Assembly (NCBI GenBank): GCA_025350085.1
Contig: JANXYI010000268.1
Coordinates: 1 to 6,324 of the forward strand
From: Deltaproteobacteria bacterium
Lineage (GTDB): Bacteria > Desulfobacterota > Desulfovibrionia > Desulfovibrionales > Desulfovibrionaceae
DNA length: 6,324 nt
Reading direction: 5' to 3'
Shown here: piece by piece, positions 3,584 through 6,324 of the stretch
Layout: the number at the start of each line of letters is the position of its first letter
Position numbering within the stretch: position 1 is the first letter of the stretch
Position numbers and translations under genes: made by a program
Notes under the pieces: generated by a model
The model's input: the letters and a program-made list of their open reading frames with translations, nothing else
What the model was told of the DNA's origin: nothing
Databases searched by the model: none

Positions 3584-4900
3584 ATGCCGCAGCGCCCCCG
3601 AAAATCCGCACCGCGTCCGGGCCAGGCCCCGGTCCTGACCAGGCCTGTTGTCCTCGTCGACGCCCCTGTTGACTCCCCTTCCGACGCCCCTGCCGACGTC
3701 CCTGCCGACGTCCTGATTCTGGGGGCCGGTCCGGCCGGGCTGCTGTGCGCCCTCACGGCCGCGCGCCGGGGCCGCCAGGTGGCCCTGGTGGACGCCGCCA
3801 AGACCACGGCCCGCAAGCTGCGCGCCTCGGGCGGCGGCCGCTCCAACTGCACCAACCTGGACGCCTCCCCGGCGCACTACCTCACGGCCGACCCGCGCTT
3901 CCCGGCCCAGGCGCTCAAGCGCTTCCCGCCCCAGGCCTTTCTCGCGCTGCTGGCCAAGCTCGGCCTCTCGGCCCATGAGGAGGACTTTGGCCGCCTGTTC
4001 TGCGACCAGGGCGCGGGCAAGCTGGCCGAGGCCCTGGAACGGGCCTGCCGCAAGGCCGGGTGCCGCTTTATTCTGGGCCGCCAGGTGACCGGGGTGAGCC
4101 CCGGCGAAGCCGGGTTCCGCGTGGACACGGACAAGGGGCCGTTGACCTCCCCGCGCGTGGTGCTGGCCCTGGGCAGCCCGGCCTGGCCCGCGCTGGGCGG
4201 CACGGACAGCGTGGCCCGGCTGGCCGGAAGCTTGGGCCTGCGGCACCTGCCTGCCCGGCCTGCGCTGACGCCCTTCACCTGCACCGGGGCCACCCTCGCC
4301 CTGTGCCGCGAGCTCTCGGGCCTCGGCCTCACAGCCACCCTGTCCTGCTGCGGCAAGGCGTACACCGACGGCCTCCTGTTCACGCACCAGGGCCTGTCCG
4401 GCCCGGCAGCGCTTCAGATTTCGTCCCACTGGCGCAAGGGAGAGGCGCTGACCATCGACCTGGCCCCTGAAGCGGATCTGCGCCAGCTCCTGCGCGACCC
4501 GACGCGGGGCAAGGCCCTGGCCCGCACGGTGCTGGCCGGGCTGCTGCCGCGCCGCCTGGCCGAGGCGCTTTTGTCTGACAAGATCGGGGCCGCCCTGCCC
4601 CCGGAACTGGCCGACGCCGCCAACCGCAGGTGCGCGGAATTGCCCAAGGCGCACATCGAAGCCCTGGCCGGGGTGGTGCACGCCTGGCAGGTGACGCCCT
4701 CGGGCACCCTGGGCATGGCCCAGGCCGAGGCCGCCAGCGGCGGGCTGGACACCGCGCAGTTCTCGCCCAAAACCTTCGAGTGCCGCACCCTGCCCGGCCT
4801 CTTCGCCATCGGCGAGGCGCTCGACGTGGCCGGGGAGCTGGGCGGCTTCAACCTGCACTGGGCCTGGGCCTCGGGCTTTGCGGCCGGGCAGGCGGTGTGA
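3584..4900 (+). CDS. HI0933-type FAD-dependent oxidoreductase (BaiN/RdsA-like)
   Basis: The 438-aa product is an HI0933-family NAD(P)/FAD-dependent flavoprotein. It has the dinucleotide-binding GAGPAG (47-52) in a beta-alpha-beta unit ending in VALVD, the family signature GGGRSNCTN (83-91), LALGSPAWPALGG with the following PALTPF, the LLFTHQGLSGPAALQ segment, and the C-terminal FAD-binding block GEALDVAGELGG (410-421) plus FNLHWAWASG. Relatives are annotated as aminoacetone oxidase or BaiN-like; the substrate here cannot be told. ATG 3584 is the last start codon before the Rossmann fold. It leaves a 42-residue Pro/Ala/Asp-rich N-terminal extension, which most relatives, starting close to the GxGxxG, lack. 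The frame is open upstream to 3359, so an earlier start cannot be excluded, but the upstream part is antisense to the small membrane protein gene. The stop is 2 nt before the MATE gene, so the two probably form one transcript. Confidence 0.92.
   Translation: MPQRPRKSAPRPGQAPVLTRPVVLVDAPVDSPSDAPADVPADVLILGAGPAGLLCALTAARRGRQVALVDAAKTTARKLRASGGGRSNCTNLDASPAHYLTADPRFPAQALKRFPPQAFLALLAKLGLSAHEEDFGRLFCDQGAGKLAEALERACRKAGCRFILGRQVTGVSPGEAGFRVDTDKGPLTSPRVVLALGSPAWPALGGTDSVARLAGSLGLRHLPARPALTPFTCTGATLALCRELSGLGLTATLSCCGKAYTDGLLFTHQGLSGPAALQISSHWRKGEALTIDLAPEADLRQLLRDPTRGKALARTVLAGLLPRRLAEALLSDKIGAALPPELADAANRRCAELPKAHIEALAGVVHAWQVTPSGTLGMAQAEAASGGLDTAQFSPKTFECRTLPGLFAIGEALDVAGELGGFNLHWAWASGFAAGQAV
3659..3712 (+). 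repeat. 12-bp tandem repeat in the flavoprotein N-terminal extension
   Basis: Four 12-bp units of the form GAC-NCC/GTC-CCT-NNN plus a partial fifth (3659-3670, 3671-3682, 3683-3694, 3695-3706, 3707-3712) encode DAPV-DSPS-DAPA-DVPA-DV (residues 26-43). The repeat runs right up to the first beta strand of the Rossmann fold. It looks like an in-frame minisatellite that lengthens a disordered acidic linker. Confidence 0.88.
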
Positions 4901-4902
4901 GC

Positions 4903-6324
4903 ATGCCCGGCAACGCAGCATACTCCCGCTGGGCCAATCACTGGGGGGGCCCGGGCGGCTACCGCGAGGCCCTGCACGTGGGCGCGCCGCTCATGATCAG
5001 CATGGGCAGCAGCACCATCATGCAGTTCGCGGACCGCGTGTTCCTGGGGCGGCACTCCGTGGCCGAGATCGCCGCGGCCGTGCCCGCGGGCATCGCCTCC
5101 TTCATGTTCCTGGGCTTCTTCATGGGCGTGGCCAGCTGCGTGGGTGTGCTGGTGGCGCAGTATGCCGGGGCCTGCCGACCGGAGCGCATCGGCCCGGCCC
5201 TGTGGGCAGGCCTGTGGTTCAGCCTGATCTCCTCGGTGCTCCTGGCTGGCCTGGCCTTCCTGGGCGGGCCGGTCTTTGCCTGGGCCGGGCACCCGGAAGC
5301 CGTGCGCGCCCTGGAGGCCGACTACTTCTTCATCCTGACCCTGGGCGCGGGCTTCACGGTGCTCGGCACCGCCCTGTCCGGCTATTTTTCCGGCCAGGGG
5401 CGCACCAAGGCCGTCATGCTGGTGAACCTGGCCGGGACCGCGGCCAACCTGCCCCTGGCCTATGCCCTCATCTTCGGACGCTTCGGCGCGCCGGAGCTGG
5501 GCATCCGCGGCGCGGCCCTGGCCTCGGTGGCGGGCGCGGCGATCATCTGCCTGCTGTACGGCTGGCTCATCTATCGCGCCCCGGTGGAAAGAGCCCGCCA
5601 CAACCTCGCCAGCGCCCGGCCCGAGCCGGAGATGCTCGCCCGGCTCCTGCGCATCGGCCTGCCCGCCGGGCTCCAGTATTTCCTCGACATCCTGGCCCTC
5701 ACCGGGTTCTCGCTGCTGGTGGGCCGCCTGGGGCTGGTGGCGCTCTCGGCCACGAACATCGCCTTTTCCATCAACACCCTGACCTATCTGCCGGTCATCG
5801 GCCTGTCCATCGCCGCCAGCATCCTGGTGGGCCGCAGCCAGGGCCAAGGGCGCCCGGACATCGCCCAGCGCGCCACGGGCAACATCCTGCGCCTGTCGCT
5901 CTTCTGGATGTGGACCGTGGCGCTCATCTTCGTGCTGCTGCCCGGCCCACTGCTGGACCTCTTCGAGACCACGCCCGGCGTGGCGCCGCTGCCCGGCGAC
6001 CCCGGCTTCGCCGACATCCGGGCCACGGGCGTGGTGCTGCTGCGCTACGTGGCGCTCTACAGCCTCATCGACGGCATCTCCATCGTCTACTTCGGCGCGC
6101 TCAAAGGCGCGGGCGACACGCGCTTCGTGCTGCTGACCATGCTCGCGGCCAGCGTGGGCGTGCTCATCCTGCCCGCCTGGGCGCTCGTGGCGACAAACAC
6201 CGGCGGCCTGCACGCGCCCTGGATCTGCCTCACGGCCTACATCGCGGTGCTGGCCCTGACCTTTGCCCTGCGCTTCCGGGGCGGCAAGTGGCGGCTGATC
6301 AAGGTCATCGAGCACACAGGAGCC
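4903..6324 (+). CDS. MATE family efflux transporter (3' end outside window)
   Basis: The frame from ATG 4903 stays open for 474 codons to the window edge, close to the usual 440-480 aa of a MATE transporter, so only a few residues and the stop are probably missing. The product is a polytopic inner-membrane protein with about 12 helices in two MatE repeats (roughly residues 22-185 and 245-410). It would export cationic drugs or metabolites in exchange for Na+ or H+. Features typical of the family are D44 in helix 1 (QFADRVFLG), an acidic residue at the start of the second half (D262 in LQYFLDILALTGF), D390 in SLIDGIS and the FGALKGAGDTR motif (about 396-406). I relate these by position to NorM D36, E255 and D371. 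AGGCGG (4890-4895), within the end of the flavoprotein gene, lies 7 nt before the ATG, indicating coupling. The substrate cannot be predicted. Confidence 0.92.
   Translation, partial: MPGNAAYSRWANHWGGPGGYREALHVGAPLMISMGSSTIMQFADRVFLGRHSVAEIAAAVPAGIASFMFLGFFMGVASCVGVLVAQYAGACRPERIGPALWAGLWFSLISSVLLAGLAFLGGPVFAWAGHPEAVRALEADYFFILTLGAGFTVLGTALSGYFSGQGRTKAVMLVNLAGTAANLPLAYALIFGRFGAPELGIRGAALASVAGAAIICLLYGWLIYRAPVERARHNLASARPEPEMLARLLRIGLPAGLQYFLDILALTGFSLLVGRLGLVALSATNIAFSINTLTYLPVIGLSIAASILVGRSQGQGRPDIAQRATGNILRLSLFWMWTVALIFVLLPGPLLDLFETTPGVAPLPGDPGFADIRATGVVLLRYVALYSLIDGISIVYFGALKGAGDTRFVLLTMLAASVGVLILPAWALVATNTGGLHAPWICLTAYIAVLALTFALRFRGGKWRLIKVIEHTGA

Noticed and set aside
3443..4921. The long minus-strand frame (about 490 codons) that ends in the small membrane protein
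   Set aside because: It is antisense to the flavoprotein gene and of low-complexity Gln/Gly/Arg composition. Only its last 28 codons, with their own Shine-Dalgarno, look like a gene.
4414..6315. A 633-codon open frame on the minus strand
   Set aside because: It is antisense to the MATE gene and the end of the flavoprotein gene. Its Gln/His/Gly/Arg-rich product shows no fold signature, while the plus-strand frame has clear MATE motifs. High GC makes such frames common.

Overview
This 6.3-kb window is GC-rich, tightly packed bacterial chromosome. The gene content suggests a Desulfovibrionaceae-like sulfate-reducing deltaproteobacterium (Desulfobacterota). The pointers are a Uxx-star glutaredoxin-like protein, a DUF4197 and a DUF4337 protein, strong GC bias at third codon positions and a sigma-54-like promoter. 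This assignment is an inference from gene families; there is no rRNA or other decisive marker. No phage, IS element, CRISPR array, tRNA or rRNA gene is visible.

Layout. (1) 19-762, minus: exported DUF4197 protein. (2) 763-915: divergent control region, with a plausible sigma-70 promoter for DUF4197 and a sigma-54-like -24/-12 element for the genes to the right. (3) 916-1772, plus: two-gene unit of a four-EF-hand calcium-binding protein and a small Uxx-star-type thioredoxin-fold protein that carries cysteine rather than selenocysteine. (4) 1773-1841: short convergent gap with a GC hairpin. (5) 3216-1842, minus: exodeoxyribonuclease III (xth) followed after 1 nt by a DUF4337 membrane protein. 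(6) 3442-3356, minus: a 28-codon gene for a single-span membrane protein, with its own Shine-Dalgarno and a strong intrinsic terminator that separates it from xth. (7) 3584-6324, plus: HI0933-type (BaiN/RdsA-like) flavoprotein followed after 2 nt by a MATE-family efflux transporter that runs off the right edge.

How the genes relate. Most of this is housekeeping: DNA repair (xth), a flavin-dependent oxidoreductase, multidrug/Na+ efflux (MATE) and envelope proteins of unknown function. The pairs EF-hand/Uxx-star, xth/DUF4337 and flavoprotein/MATE are each close enough to be cotranscribed and possibly translationally coupled, but no shared pathway can be proven from sequence.

The less ordinary signals are the 28-aa membrane protein, the sigma-54-like promoter in front of the EF-hand gene, the 90-residue internal duplication in that EF-hand protein, and three short in-frame or stop-codon tandem duplications at the ends of three neighbouring genes (xth, DUF4337, flavoprotein). 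I do not see convincing evidence of a wholly new multi-gene system.
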